Assembly: GCF_042657165.1 (NCBI RefSeq)
Contig: NZ_JBHSNJ010000013.1
Span: 124,001-188,000 of the forward strand
Origin: Agrilutibacter niabensis
GTDB taxonomy: Bacteria; Pseudomonadota; Gammaproteobacteria; Xanthomonadales; Xanthomonadaceae
Direction: 5' to 3'
DNA length: 64,000 bases
This document shows positions 44,040 to 53,080 of the stretch, piece by piece (position 1 is the first letter of the stretch; the number at the start of each line of letters is the position of its first letter). The translations under genes and the position numbers were made by a program. Under the pieces are notes generated by a model, which saw only the letters and a program-made list of their open reading frames with translations, had not been told where the DNA came from and did no database searches.

Positions 44040-44726
44040 ATGCGCCGCGCCGACCGTTTGTTCCTGCTCATCAATGCCCTGCGCGGCCGGCGCTCGGCGA
44101 TCACCGCGCAGCAGCTCGCGCATGCGCTGCAGGTCTCGCTGCGCACGGTCTACCGCGATGTCGCCGACCTGCAGATCTCGGGCGTCCCGATCGAAGGCGA
44201 GGCCGGTGTCGGCTACGTGCTGCGCAAGGGCGCCGACATCCCGCCGCTGATGTTCACCGTCGATGAACTCGAAGCCCTGGTCGTCGGCACGCGCTTCGTG
44301 CGCGCCTTCGGTGGCGAGCGCCTCGGCCGCGGCGCCACCACGGCGCTGCTGAAAATCGAAGCGGTGCTGCCCGAGCAGCTGCGCGAGCGCAGCCGCCGCA
44401 CCCGGATCTTCGCCCCGCAGCTGGACAACCGCATCGAGAGCAGCGGCCTGATCGATGCATTGCACGCCGCGATCGAGCAGGCCCAGGTGCTGCGCCTCGA
44501 CTACCGCGACGGCAACGGCGAGGTCACCTCGCGCGAGGTCGAACCGCTGGCGCTGGCGTTCTGGGGCGGCACCTGGACGCTCGGCGCCTGGTGCCGGCTG
44601 CGCCAGGATTTCCGCAGCTTCCGCCCGGACCGCATCGTCGCGCATGCGGCTACCGGCGAAGTCTTCGTCGAGGATTCCGCGCGTAATCTCGACGCCTACC
44701 TGCGTTCGGTGGCGCCGGCGTCCTAG
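44040..44726 (+). CDS. YafY-type transcriptional regulator (HTH and WYL domain)
   Basis: A 228-residue regulator. The N-terminal helix-turn-helix (HALQVSLRTVYRDVADL) is followed by a WYL ligand-sensing domain (LRLDYRDGNGEVTSREVEPL, WTLGAWCRLRQDFRSFRPDRI). It lies 39 bp after the DUF1579-like/NIPSNAP gene on the same strand, which suggests it could control that pair and itself. Related regulators sense nucleotides or DNA. Confidence 0.88.
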   Translation: MRRADRLFLLINALRGRRSAITAQQLAHALQVSLRTVYRDVADLQISGVPIEGEAGVGYVLRKGADIPPLMFTVDELEALVVGTRFVRAFGGERLGRGATTALLKIEAVLPEQLRERSRRTRIFAPQLDNRIESSGLIDALHAAIEQAQVLRLDYRDGNGEVTSREVEPLALAFWGGTWTLGAWCRLRQDFRSFRPDRIVAHAATGEVFVEDSARNLDAYLRSVAPAS

Positions 44727-44775
44727 GGCGATACCGCGTGGCCTGCCTGCGATCCGGCGACGCACGAACCCATGC

Positions 44776-45807
44776 TCACACCGGCGGCGGATTGCGCTCG
44801 GCGAACATGCCGTTCCAGTACGGGTAATACGGATACGGCGGCGTGACGCGGCTGGCTTCGTCGAGCAACCGCAACTGCTCCGCATTCAACGACCAGCCGG
44901 CCGCGCCGAGGTTGTCGCGCAATTGCGCCTCGTTGCGCGCACCGATCAGCACCGTCGACACGGTCGGGCGTTGCAGCAGCCAGTTGAGCGCGAGCTGTGG
45001 GATCGACTTGCCGGTTTCGACGGCGATTGCATCAAGCGCATCGACCACGCGGTACAGCCGCTCCTCGTCCACCGGCGGCGCGAAGCCGGCGGTGTCGTGC
45101 AGGCGGCTGCCTGCCGGCAAGGGTTGGCCACGACGCAGCTTGCCGGTGAGGCGGCCCCAGCCGAGCGGGCTCCATACGACCGCGCCCATGCCCTGGTCGA
45201 GTCCGAGCGGCATCAGTTCCCATTCGTAGTCGCGCCCGACCAGCGAGTAGTAGGTCTGGTTGGCGACGAAGCGCGAATAGCCGTAACGGTCGGCGACCGC
45301 CTGCGACTTCATCAACTGCCAGCCGGAGTAGTTCGACACGCCGAGGTAACGCAGCTTGCCGGCTCGCACGAGGTCGTCGAGCGTGGCCATCACCTGTTCG
45401 ACCGGCGTGTAGGCGTCGAAGTGGTGCAGCTGCAGCAGGTCGATGTAGTCGGTGCCCAGCCGTTGCAACGCACGATCGACACCGCGGACCAGGTGGTGGC
45501 GCGAGGCGCCGACGTCGTTGGGACCGTCGCCCGCGCGCAGTGACAGCTTGGTGGAAAGAATCACCTGGTCGCGGCGGCCCTTGATCGCCGCACCGAGGAT
45601 CGCTTCGGAGGCGCCGTCGGAATACACGTCGGCGGTGTCGAACAGGTTGATGCCGGCGTCGAGGCAGAGATCTATCAGGCGTCGGGCTTCGGCGTCGTCG
45701 CTGTTGCCCCAGGCTGAGAACAGCGGGCCTTTGCCGCCGAAGGTGCCGGCCCCGAAGCCGAGTACCGGGACCTTGAAGCCGGAATGGCCGAGAAAGCGGG
45801 TTTCCAT
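44776..45807 (-). CDS. Aldo/keto reductase
   Basis: A 343-residue NAD(P)H-dependent oxidoreductase with the AKR barrel. The N-terminal strand is METRFLGHSGFKVPVLGFGAG. The catalytic Asp and Tyr are in LFDTADVYSDGASE, the Lys in VILSTKLSL and the His in LLQLHHFDAYTPVEQ. Related to the YajO/IolS branch by sequence. The substrate is unknown. ATG 45807 is the natural start. It lies 19 bp downstream of the MFS exporter gene on the same strand, so the two are probably cotranscribed. Confidence 0.93.
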   Translation of the reverse strand: METRFLGHSGFKVPVLGFGAGTFGGKGPLFSAWGNSDDAEARRLIDLCLDAGINLFDTADVYSDGASEAILGAAIKGRRDQVILSTKLSLRAGDGPNDVGASRHHLVRGVDRALQRLGTDYIDLLQLHHFDAYTPVEQVMATLDDLVRAGKLRYLGVSNYSGWQLMKSQAVADRYGYSRFVANQTYYSLVGRDYEWELMPLGLDQGMGAVVWSPLGWGRLTGKLRRGQPLPAGSRLHDTAGFAPPVDEERLYRVVDALDAIAVETGKSIPQLALNWLLQRPTVSTVLIGARNEAQLRDNLGAAGWSLNAEQLRLLDEASRVTPPYPYYPYWNGMFAERNPPPV

Positions 45808-45826
45808 TTTCGAATCCTCGGATGAA

Positions 45827-47059
45827 TCAGTCGGTGGCAACGCAGGGCGCGAGTACCGGTACGGCGGCGCGTCGCGCCTCGAGGCGCACGCTCCACAACA
45901 CGATCGCAAGCCCGCCCACGGTGAGCAGCGCTGCCGTCCACGGCACTGCCGCGAGGCCGGGACCGTGCGCGATCACCACACCGCCCAGCCACGCGCCGAT
46001 CGCATTGCCGAGGTTGAAGGCGGCGATGTTGAAGCTGGAAGCGAGGCTCTCGCCGGCGCCCTGCGCCTGTTGCAGCACGCGCAGCTGCAGCGGTGCGACG
46101 GTGGCGAACGCCGCGGCACCAAGCAGGCCGGTGAACAGCACGGCGGCGATGGCGTGGTGCATCACGAAGCTCATCACGCCCAGCACCAGCGCCAGCACCG
46201 TGAGCGAGCCGACCAGGGTCGGCAGCAGGCGGCGATCGGCGAGTTTTCCGCCGACCAGGTTGCCGGCGATCATGCCGACGCCGAACACCAGCAGGATCGG
46301 CGACACCGCGCTTTCGCTGAAGCCGCTGATGCGGGTGAGGATCGGCTGGATGTAGGTGAACACCGCGAACACGCCGGCGTAGCCGAGCACGGTCGCGGCG
46401 AGGCCGAGCAGCACCTGCGGGCGGGCGAGCACCTTCGCTTCCTCGCGGATCGCGATGCCGCTGCGGTCGCCGCGATCGGCCGGCACCAGCGCCGCGATCA
46501 CCACGGTGGCGAGCACGCCGATCACGGCCACCGCCCAGAACGTCGCGCGCCAGCCGAAGTGCAGGCCCAACCACGCCCCGGCAGGCACGCCCAGCAGCGT
46601 CGCCACGGTCAGGCCGGTAAACATGATCGAGATCGCGGAGGCCTTGCGGTCGGCGGCGACCAGGCCGGTAGCCACCACCGCACCGATGCCGAAGAAGGTG
46701 CCGTGCGCCAGCGAGGTCAGCACGCGCGCGGCCATCAGCACCGTGTAGTTCGGCGCCAGCGCACAGGCGAGGTTGCCGAGGGTGAAGATCACCATCAGCG
46801 CGACCAGCGCCGCCTTGCGCGGCAGCTTGCCGGTGGCGGCAGTCAGCAGCGGCGCGCCGACGAACACGCCCAGCGCATAGCCGGAGATCAGCAGGCCGGC
46901 GGAAGCAATCGTGACCTGGAGGTCGGCCGCGACCTGCAGCAGCAGGCCCATGATCACGAACTCGGTGGTGCCGATGCCGAAGGCCCCGATGGTCAGGGCG
47001 TACAGGGCGATCGGGATGCGGCCGGAGGCGGTCGGGGCCGCCGCAGGGGACAGGTGCAT
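45827..47059 (-). CDS. MFS transporter of the DHA1/AraJ-like type
   Basis: A 410-residue protein with about 12 membrane helices (for example IALYALTIGAFGIGTTEFV, GLLISGYALGVFVGAPLL, ATVLGYAGVFAVFTYIQPIL and ILLVFGVGMIAGNLVGG). Features fit the DHA1 drug:proton antiporter group related to AraJ or YdhP. Start ATG 47059. It is divergent from the LysR gene at 47157, so it is likely under its control. Substrate unknown. Confidence 0.92.
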   Translation of the reverse strand: MHLSPAAAPTASGRIPIALYALTIGAFGIGTTEFVIMGLLLQVAADLQVTIASAGLLISGYALGVFVGAPLLTAATGKLPRKAALVALMVIFTLGNLACALAPNYTVLMAARVLTSLAHGTFFGIGAVVATGLVAADRKASAISIMFTGLTVATLLGVPAGAWLGLHFGWRATFWAVAVIGVLATVVIAALVPADRGDRSGIAIREEAKVLARPQVLLGLAATVLGYAGVFAVFTYIQPILTRISGFSESAVSPILLVFGVGMIAGNLVGGKLADRRLLPTLVGSLTVLALVLGVMSFVMHHAIAAVLFTGLLGAAAFATVAPLQLRVLQQAQGAGESLASSFNIAAFNLGNAIGAWLGGVVIAHGPGLAAVPWTAALLTVGGLAIVLWSVRLEARRAAVPVLAPCVATD

Positions 47060-47137
47060 GACAGGCGCTCTAGGGGGAGGGCCGCCAGTCTGGTCCGTTG
47101 CACCTTCGTCAAAAACCGGGCATATCTGCAAACACTT

Positions 47138-47152
47138 TCAACGCTGCGTTGA
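47138..47152. promoter_or_regulatory. Candidate LysR-type operator
   Basis: A perfect 15-bp palindrome TCAACGCTGCGTTGA lies 5 bp before the LysR start and 79 bp before the MFS start. The spacing and dyad suit an LTTR auto-regulatory site. Confidence 0.45.
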
Positions 47153-47156
47153 GAAT

Positions 47157-48107
47157 ATGGACCGGATCGGCGATATCGCCCTGTTCCTGCGGGTGCTGGA
47201 CCTGGGCTCGATCAGCGCCGCGGCGCGCAGCCTGGACCTGTCGGTGGCGGTGGCCAGCCAGCGCCTGAAGCGCCTGGAGCGCGAGCTCGGCGTGCGCCTG
47301 CTGCACCGGACCACGCGCCAGCTGCACCCCACGCCGGAGGGCCTGTTGCTGGCCGAGCAGGGGCGGGTGCTGGTCGAAGACCTGGAAGCGCTCGCCGACG
47401 GCCTGCGCCGCACCGGCAGCGGCATCGCCGGCACCCTGCGGGTGACGATGTCCTCGACCTTCGGCCGTCTCTACATCTCGCCGCTGTTGCCGGAGTTCCT
47501 CGCCCTGCACCCGGGGGTGCGCGTGAGCGTCGACCTCAACGACCTCAAGGTCGACCTGGTCAGTGCCGGCATGGACCTCGCCATCCGCATCGGAGCGCTC
47601 GACGATTCCAGCCAGGTGGCGCGCAAGCTCGCCAACAACCGGCGCGTGCTGTGCGCCTCGCCCGAGTACCTGCGAACGCGCGGCGAACCCAGGACACCGG
47701 ACGATCTGGCCGGGCACGAATGCCTGCTGCTGGTCGGGAGCCAGGGTCGCCAGGATGTGTGGCGCCTGCAGGACGGCGAGCGCGAAGTCGCGGTGCGCGT
47801 GCAGGGCCGGATCGAAAGCAACCAGGGCGAGCTGCTGCGCGACGCCGCCGTCGCCGGGCTTGGCATCGCCCTGCACTCGACCTGGCACGTCAACGGCGAC
47901 CTGCGCGCCGGGCGCCTGCAGGTAGTGCTGCCCGACTACCCGCTCGCGGACACCGGCATCCATGCGGTCATGCCGCAACGCCGGCTGGTGCCGCCGCGCG
48001 TTCGCGCGTTCGTGGATTTCCTGGCCGAGCGCCTCGGTGGCGTGCCACCGTGGGAACGCGCGCACACCGCGGAGCGCAACGCGCTCCGCGATCCGGAATC
48101 CGGGTAA
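47157..48107 (+). CDS. LysR-family transcriptional regulator
   Basis: A 316-residue LTTR. The winged helix is GSISAAARSLDLSVAVASQRLKR over residues 17-39, and the RLLHRTTRQLHPTPEGLLL segment follows. A C-terminal substrate-binding domain then starts around residue 88 with TLRVTMSSTFGRLYISPLL. It is divergent from the MFS exporter, which is a typical LTTR target layout. The inducer is unknown. Confidence 0.93.
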   Translation: MDRIGDIALFLRVLDLGSISAAARSLDLSVAVASQRLKRLERELGVRLLHRTTRQLHPTPEGLLLAEQGRVLVEDLEALADGLRRTGSGIAGTLRVTMSSTFGRLYISPLLPEFLALHPGVRVSVDLNDLKVDLVSAGMDLAIRIGALDDSSQVARKLANNRRVLCASPEYLRTRGEPRTPDDLAGHECLLLVGSQGRQDVWRLQDGEREVAVRVQGRIESNQGELLRDAAVAGLGIALHSTWHVNGDLRAGRLQVVLPDYPLADTGIHAVMPQRRLVPPRVRAFVDFLAERLGGVPPWERAHTAERNALRDPESG

Positions 48108-48119
48108 ACAATCCCGTGA

Positions 48120-48758
48120 TCAGATCACCCGCAGGGTGATCGCCTTCAACACCGCGCGGGTGCGGTCGCGGGTGTCGAGTTTCTCCAGGATCACCGACAC
48201 GTAGTTCTTGACCGTGCCTTCGGCCAGGAACAGCGAACGCGCGATCTCCTTGTTGGAATAGCCGCCGGCGAGCAGGCGCAGGATCGCGACCTCGCGTTCG
48301 CTGAAGCGCTCCTTCGGCGCGTCCTGGGCATGGAACTGGTAACGCGCGCGCACCGGTTCGGTGCTGACCGGCTGCAGCAGGGTTTCGCCGCGGGCGACGC
48401 GGGTGATCGCGTCGCGCAGGTCCTCGGGCGCGGCGTCCTTGAGCAGGAAGCCCTGGGCCCCGGCTTCGGTCGCGCGCAGCAGCAGCTCGCTGTCGTCGAA
48501 GGTGGTGAGCAGCAGCACCGGCGTGGCGTCGCCGCGTTCGCGCAGGCGCTGCAGCGCCTCGATGCCGTCGAGCCCGGGCATGCGGATGTCGCTGAGCACG
48601 ACGTCGACGGGCTGGTTGGCGAGTTGCTCGAGCAGGTGTTCGCCGTGGTCGGCTTCGAACACGATCTCGATGCCCTGGCGCTCGAGCAGCGCGCGCAGGC
48701 CCGCACGCACCAGGGCCTGGTCGTCGGCGAGGGCGATGCGCAGCGGCGCGGTGCTCAC
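48120..48758 (-). CDS. NarL/FixJ-type response regulator
   Basis: A 212-residue regulator with a receiver domain (RIALADDQALVRAGLRALL; the phospho-Asp is in VVLSDIRMPGLDG) and a C-terminal LuxR/NarL helix-turn-helix (FSEREVAILRLLAGGYSNKE). The start is GTG 48758, overlapping the TGA stop of the upstream kinase by 4 bp (GTGA), so the pair is coupled. It is the output of a DesK-like two-component system. Confidence 0.93.
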   Translation of the reverse strand: MSTAPLRIALADDQALVRAGLRALLERQGIEIVFEADHGEHLLEQLANQPVDVVLSDIRMPGLDGIEALQRLRERGDATPVLLLTTFDDSELLLRATEAGAQGFLLKDAAPEDLRDAITRVARGETLLQPVSTEPVRARYQFHAQDAPKERFSEREVAILRLLAGGYSNKEIARSLFLAEGTVKNYVSVILEKLDTRDRTRAVLKAITLRVI

Positions 48759-49861
48759 AGCGGCAGGCTCGCGTCGATGCGCAGCGCGCCGCGTGCCGTG
48801 GTCGACAGCGCCAGCGTGCCGCCGGCGGCGGCGAGGCGCTCGCGCATGCCGGACAGGCCGTTGCCTTCGCGGATCGTGCCGCGCACGACGCCGTCGTCCT
48901 CGACCTTGACGCTGAGCCGGCCGCCATCGCGCCGCAGCCACACGCGCACGGTGTCGGCCTCGGCGTGGCGCGCGCTGTTGGTCAGCGCTTCCTGCACCAG
49001 CCGCAGCACCGCCTCGGCGACGGCGGGATCGTTGACCTGGACGTCGTCGCCGATCGTGAGCTGCAGCGCCGGCCGCGGCATCGGCGCGGCGAGCGCGCGC
49101 AGCGCGGTGCCGAGGTCGAGGCCGCTGGAGTCGCGCAATGCCTGCACCACGCCGCGGAGGTCGCCGAGCAGTTCCGACGACATCTGCTGCGCGACCTTCA
49201 GCTCGTGCCGGTCGGCGAACGCCGGGTCGGAAGCGAGCGCGCGCAGGTTGAGGGTGAGCGCGGTGAGCTTGTGGCCGGCGACGTCGTGCAATTCGCGCGC
49301 GACGCGCAGGCGTTCGGCATCGCGCGCGGAATCGGCGAGCAGGGCGCGGGTCGCCAGCAGGTCGGCATTGACCAGCGCCAGCCGGTCGCGGGCCTGTTCG
49401 GCACTGACCGCGTAATAGGCGCACAGCGCTGCGAACAGCTGGAAGCCGAAGTTGATCACGGTGATCGACAACGGCGAGCGGAAGCCGGCTTCGCGCAGCA
49501 GCAGGTAGTAGACGATGTCCACGGCCAGTACCGCGATCAACGCCCCGCGCAGCGAATGGGTCGCCAGCTGCGCGGTCCAGATCACCAGCAGCACCTGTGC
49601 CGTGCCGGGTCGTGGATCGAGCCAGACCAGCACCAGCGCCGCCACGACTTCGAATCCCAGCAGCAGCCAGTGCGCCAGCGGCGTCCGGCGATCGCGTTCC
49701 ATGCCGAGCACGAGGAAGGCGAGCAGCCATGCGACCAGCAGGATCCAGCCGAACACCACCTTGTCGGCGGACATGAAGCGCATCGACAGCGCCACCGCCG
49801 CCCAGGTCAGCAGGGCGGCGATGTTGAGCGGTTGCAGCAGGTTGCGCAGGCGTTGCGGCAT
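48755..49861 (-). CDS. DesK-type membrane sensor histidine kinase
   Basis: A 368-residue kinase. Its N-terminal region has about five to six membrane helices (IAALLTWAAVALSMRF, VFGWILLVAWLLAFLVLG, WLLLGFEVVAALVLVWL and others). A HisKA_3 domain follows with the phospho-His in LRVARELHDVAGHKL, then an HATPase domain (EALTNSARHAEADTVRV, GLSGMRERLAAAGGTL). Such kinases often sense membrane state. ATG 49861 starts MPQRLRNLLQPL. The regulator gene overlaps its stop. Confidence 0.9.
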   Translation of the reverse strand: MPQRLRNLLQPLNIAALLTWAAVALSMRFMSADKVVFGWILLVAWLLAFLVLGMERDRRTPLAHWLLLGFEVVAALVLVWLDPRPGTAQVLLVIWTAQLATHSLRGALIAVLAVDIVYYLLLREAGFRSPLSITVINFGFQLFAALCAYYAVSAEQARDRLALVNADLLATRALLADSARDAERLRVARELHDVAGHKLTALTLNLRALASDPAFADRHELKVAQQMSSELLGDLRGVVQALRDSSGLDLGTALRALAAPMPRPALQLTIGDDVQVNDPAVAEAVLRLVQEALTNSARHAEADTVRVWLRRDGGRLSVKVEDDGVVRGTIREGNGLSGMRERLAAAGGTLALSTTARGALRIDASLPL

Positions 49862-50135
49862 GGCGCCATGCTGCGGGCGCAACGCGGGCGAGGCAATGCC
49901 GCTGGTGCAGGAAGTGACTTCCGGCAGGGCGAGCCAAAGCACGCCTGGCGCGACATGTCGCGCCGCTCTGGCGAGCACCCGGTCGTGGATGGCCGGGCCG
50001 GGCGATCCGTAAGCCGTGGAGTCGCGCCATGGATGGCAAGCAGTGACTTTCGGCAGGTCGTCGCGATGACTGCGGGCACTGCGGCCGCTACGACGGCGCG
50101 CGGAAGCTGTGGTCACCTTCCAGGGAGCCGCCGCC

Positions 50136-50855
50136 ATGACCCCGTACCCGCTGCTTGTCGCCGTTCATGCCGCCATCGGCGTGGTCGCGCTGGGTTCGTT
50201 CTGGAGCGCGGCGTTCCTGCGCAAGGGCAGCCCGCTGCACCGCCGCGCTGGCCAGCTGTTCCTGCTCGCGATGGTGGGAATCATTGCCACCGGCATGCCG
50301 ATGGCCGCATACGCATGGCTGGTGCGCGACCGCCCGGTCACCGCCGCGTTCCTCGGCTACCTGATCGTGATCACCGCCACCGGCGTGTGGTCGGCCTGGC
50401 GCGCGATCCGCGACAAGGACGATGTCGCCCACTACACCGGACCGGTGTACGTCGGCTTCGCCTGGCTGTCGCTGCTCAGTGGCATCGGCGTGCTGGCGCT
50501 GGGCATCAAGGTTGGCGCGCCGTTGCTGACCGGATTCTCGGTGGTGGGACTGTTCGCCGGGTTCGACATGCTGCGCAAGCGCGTGCAACGCGAACGGCTG
50601 GCGGCGAAGCCGCGCTGGTGGCTGGTCGAGCACTACACCGCGATGGTCGGCAACGGCATCGCCACCCATATCGCCTTCCTGGGCATCGGGCTGCCGCGCC
50701 TGCTGCCCGGCATCGATGGCACCGCGCTGCACTACGCCGCGTGGTTCGGTCCGCTGGTGGTCGCGGTGGTGGCGAAGCTGATACTCGACCGGCGCTGGAA
50801 GCCGAAGCTGCGCGCCGGCGTCGACAACCATGCGGCGCAGGCACGGGCGGCATGA
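50136..50855 (+). CDS. Multi-pass membrane protein, DUF2306-like
   Basis: A 239-residue protein with about six to seven hydrophobic segments (LLVAVHAAIGVVALGSFW, LFLLAMVGIIATGMPMAAYAW, AFLGYLIVITATGVWSAW and others). It begins MTPYPLLVAVHAAIGVVALG with AGGGAG eight bases upstream. The His and Arg placement at the helix boundaries (FLRKGSPLHRRAGQ, HYTAMVGNGIATHIAF) resembles DUF2306-type haem-binding-like membrane proteins, but I am not sure of the family. It diverges from the sensor kinase. Confidence 0.68.
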   Translation: MTPYPLLVAVHAAIGVVALGSFWSAAFLRKGSPLHRRAGQLFLLAMVGIIATGMPMAAYAWLVRDRPVTAAFLGYLIVITATGVWSAWRAIRDKDDVAHYTGPVYVGFAWLSLLSGIGVLALGIKVGAPLLTGFSVVGLFAGFDMLRKRVQRERLAAKPRWWLVEHYTAMVGNGIATHIAFLGIGLPRLLPGIDGTALHYAAWFGPLVVAVVAKLILDRRWKPKLRAGVDNHAAQARAA

Positions 50856-50875
50856 CGCCGGAACCGCGCCGGTGA

Positions 50876-51769
50876 TCAAACGTCGCCGTCGTTCAACCAG
50901 CCCTCGCCGGTGCCACGGTTGAACACCGCGTCGGTGTCGAGCACGGTGCCGGCGGGAATCGAATCCTGCTGCGCCAGCTTCGCGTAGATCGGGGTGAAGT
51001 CGGGCGTGGTGGCTTCCATCAACTGCTCGTAGCTGTCGATGACGAAGTAGGTCTTCTGGTAGGTGTCGATGCGGTAGCGCGTGCGCATGATCCGCTCGAG
51101 GTCGAAGCCGATGCGGTTGGGCGCGTCCGATTCCAGGCAGTGGATGCTTTCGCCCTTCGAGGAGACGATGCCGCTGCCGTAGATGCGCAGGCCATCGGCC
51201 TGCTTGATCAGGCCGAATTCCACCGTGTACCAGTACAGCCGCGTCAGGTTGACCAGCGCGTCCGGCCCGATCGCGTGCGCCTTCACGCCACCGCGGCCAT
51301 AGGCCTGCATGTAGTCGGCGAACACCGGGTTCATCAGCAGCGGCACGTGGCCGAACAGGTCGTGGAACAGGTCGGGCTCGCTCAGGTAATCGAGCTGCTC
51401 GGGCTTGCGGATCCACCACGTCACCGGGAAGCGGCGGTTGGCGAGGTGGTCGAAGAAGGTGAGTTCGGGCAGCAGGCCCTCGACCCCGACCAGTTCCCAG
51501 CCGGTGGTCGCGCGCAGCACGCGGTTGAGGTCCTCGAACTTGGGGATGCGGTCCGGCGTCATGCCCATCGCGCGCTGCTGGCGCAGGAATTCGTCGCTGG
51601 CGCGCCCGACCAGGATCTGCTGCTGGCGTGCGAACAGCGTCGCCCAGACCTCGTGGTCGGATGCGCTGTAGCTTGCCCACGGCTGCTCGACCACGGCGGT
51701 GGTGTAGACCGGGACGTAGCCCTTGTCGGTGAGCTGGTGTTCGACCCGGGCGGGCGTGGCGGTGTTCAT
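50876..51769 (-). CDS. phhA: Phenylalanine-4-hydroxylase
   Basis: A 297-residue iron- and pterin-dependent enzyme converting phenylalanine to tyrosine. The metal ligands are the two His in DLFHDLFGHVPLL and the Glu in YWYTVEFGLIK. The rest of the aromatic hydroxylase core is present (YGSGIVSSKGESIHCL). I chose ATG 51769 with an ATG two codons earlier as alternative. The Lrp-type gene that diverges from it is probably its regulator, as in other Proteobacteria. Confidence 0.96.
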   Translation of the reverse strand: MNTATPARVEHQLTDKGYVPVYTTAVVEQPWASYSASDHEVWATLFARQQQILVGRASDEFLRQQRAMGMTPDRIPKFEDLNRVLRATTGWELVGVEGLLPELTFFDHLANRRFPVTWWIRKPEQLDYLSEPDLFHDLFGHVPLLMNPVFADYMQAYGRGGVKAHAIGPDALVNLTRLYWYTVEFGLIKQADGLRIYGSGIVSSKGESIHCLESDAPNRIGFDLERIMRTRYRIDTYQKTYFVIDSYEQLMEATTPDFTPIYAKLAQQDSIPAGTVLDTDAVFNRGTGEGWLNDGDV

Positions 51770-51856
51770 GGGCATGGCCTGTGGGCCGGTCTGCGGCCGG
51801 CGATTCGTGGGGGTGGGCGGGCGTGGCGCCGCCATAGGCAATGTAGCGGCCGGCGG

Positions 51857-51873
51857 ACGCAATAAGCTTGCGT
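51857..51873. promoter_or_regulatory. Palindrome between phhA and the Lrp-type gene
   Basis: ACGCAATAAGCTTGCGT has 6-bp arms and a 5-bp centre. It lies in the gap between the divergent starts, where an Lrp-type regulator would act. Confidence 0.5.
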
Positions 51874-51948
51874 TGTTGCGCGGCTTGCGGCAGCAGGCGC
51901 ATGATTCTTGCGTCGTTAACGGAATTCTTGCACCAAACTGCCACCGCC

Positions 51949-52425
51949 ATGACCGCCGCCGACCTCGACCGCACCGACCTGCTGCTGCTGGCCGAACTCC
52001 AGCGCAACGGCCGCCAGACCAATGCCGAGCTGGCCGAGCGCGTGCACCTGTCCGCGTCGGCCTGCCTGCGCCGGGTCCAGCGGCTGGAACGCGAGGGCGT
52101 GATCCGCGGCTACCGCGCCGAGACCGATGCCGAGCGCCTGGGCCTGGGCCTGCAGGCCTTCGTGCGCGTGCAGCTGCGCCACCACGACGCGGCGTCGATC
52201 GCCGCCTTCGCCGAGTTCGTCAACCAGTGGGATGAAGTCGTCGCCTGCCATGCGCTCACCGGCGACATGGACTACCTGCTGCAGGTCGCGGTGCGCGACC
52301 TCGAGCACTTCTCGCGCTTCCTGCTCGACCGCCTGCTCAACCAGGCCGGCGTGGCCGACGTGAATTCCAGCTTCGTTCTGCGCACGGTCAAGGCCTTCCG
52401 CGGCCTGCCGCTGCCGCGCGGCTGA
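51949..52425 (+). CDS. Lrp/AsnC-family transcriptional regulator
   Basis: A 158-residue regulator. An N-terminal helix-turn-helix (LAELQRNGRQTNAELAERVH, then SASACLRRVQRLEREGVIRG) is followed by an Lrp effector domain (VVACHALTGDMDYLLQVAVR). ATG 51949 gives the usual length. The divergent phhA gene and the palindrome at 51857 point to regulation of aromatic amino acid catabolism; this is inference from layout. Confidence 0.92.
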   Translation: MTAADLDRTDLLLLAELQRNGRQTNAELAERVHLSASACLRRVQRLEREGVIRGYRAETDAERLGLGLQAFVRVQLRHHDAASIAAFAEFVNQWDEVVACHALTGDMDYLLQVAVRDLEHFSRFLLDRLLNQAGVADVNSSFVLRTVKAFRGLPLPRG

Positions 52426-52439
52426 GCGGGCGGCGCGGC

Positions 52440-52471
52440 AAAAAAAGAACGGCCGCGCGAGGCGGCCGTTC
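52440..52471 (-). terminator. Intrinsic terminator after the outer-membrane protein gene
   Basis: The 10-bp stem GAACGGCCGC / GCGGCCGTTC with a 5-base loop is followed on the minus strand by an uninterrupted run of T. It ends the convergent barrel-protein transcript and also faces the Lrp-type gene. Confidence 0.88.
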
Positions 52472-52528
52472 CACTTGCTGCTTGCTGCGATGCGCCGCGA
52501 TCGATCGGCGGAGCGCCCCAAGCGTTTC

Positions 52529-53080
52529 TCAGAAGCGCACTTCGCCGCCGAGGCTGAGCGTATCGGCGTCGGCGTCGAGGCCGTCGAAGTCGGCCTGGCG
52601 GAAGTCGTAGTTGAGGCTGACGCCGAACATTTCGTTGAAGTCGTAGCCTGCGCCCACGCCGTAGTACAGGTTGGTCGAGTTGTCGCTGGCCGAACCGAAG
52701 CCGTCGTCCACTTCGCCCTCGACGTTCTCGAGGCCGGCGCGGCCGCTGAAGAAGAAGCCGCTGTTGTTGGCGCCGAGGTTCTTCTTGCCGACGACGCCCG
52801 CGCCGAAGCTGCTGAGCTTGACCGACGAGCCCGCTTCGGACTGGTCGTACAGGTTGGTGTAGTGCGCTTCAACGGCGAAGTTCGGGTTGAAGTAGTAACC
52901 GCCGCGGATCGAATAGGAGCTGTCGCTGTCGCTGCCCGAGCCGAAGCCGTCGAGGTCGAAGTCGACGTCGGTGTTGCCGACTTCCGCACGCACGAACGCG
53001 GTGCCGCCTTCGGTGGCCAGCGCGACGTTGGACACGCCGGCCAGGGCCAGGGCACACGCGAGAATCAGGGTCTTCTTCAT
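52529..53080 (-). CDS. Outer-membrane beta-barrel protein
   Basis: A 183-residue protein with a signal peptide (LILACALALAGVSNVALA), alternating amphipathic strands (FVRAEVGNTDVDFDLDG, YSIRGGYYFNPNFAVEAHY, LYYGVGAGYDFNEMFGVSL) and a terminal Phe after VRF, all typical of eight-stranded OMPs of the OmpX/Opa-like porin group. Acidic Asp/Ser loops (GSGSDSDSS) are notable. Function is not known. Confidence 0.85.
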   Translation of the reverse strand: MKKTLILACALALAGVSNVALATEGGTAFVRAEVGNTDVDFDLDGFGSGSDSDSSYSIRGGYYFNPNFAVEAHYTNLYDQSEAGSSVKLSSFGAGVVGKKNLGANNSGFFFSGRAGLENVEGEVDDGFGSASDNSTNLYYGVGAGYDFNEMFGVSLNYDFRQADFDGLDADADTLSLGGEVRF

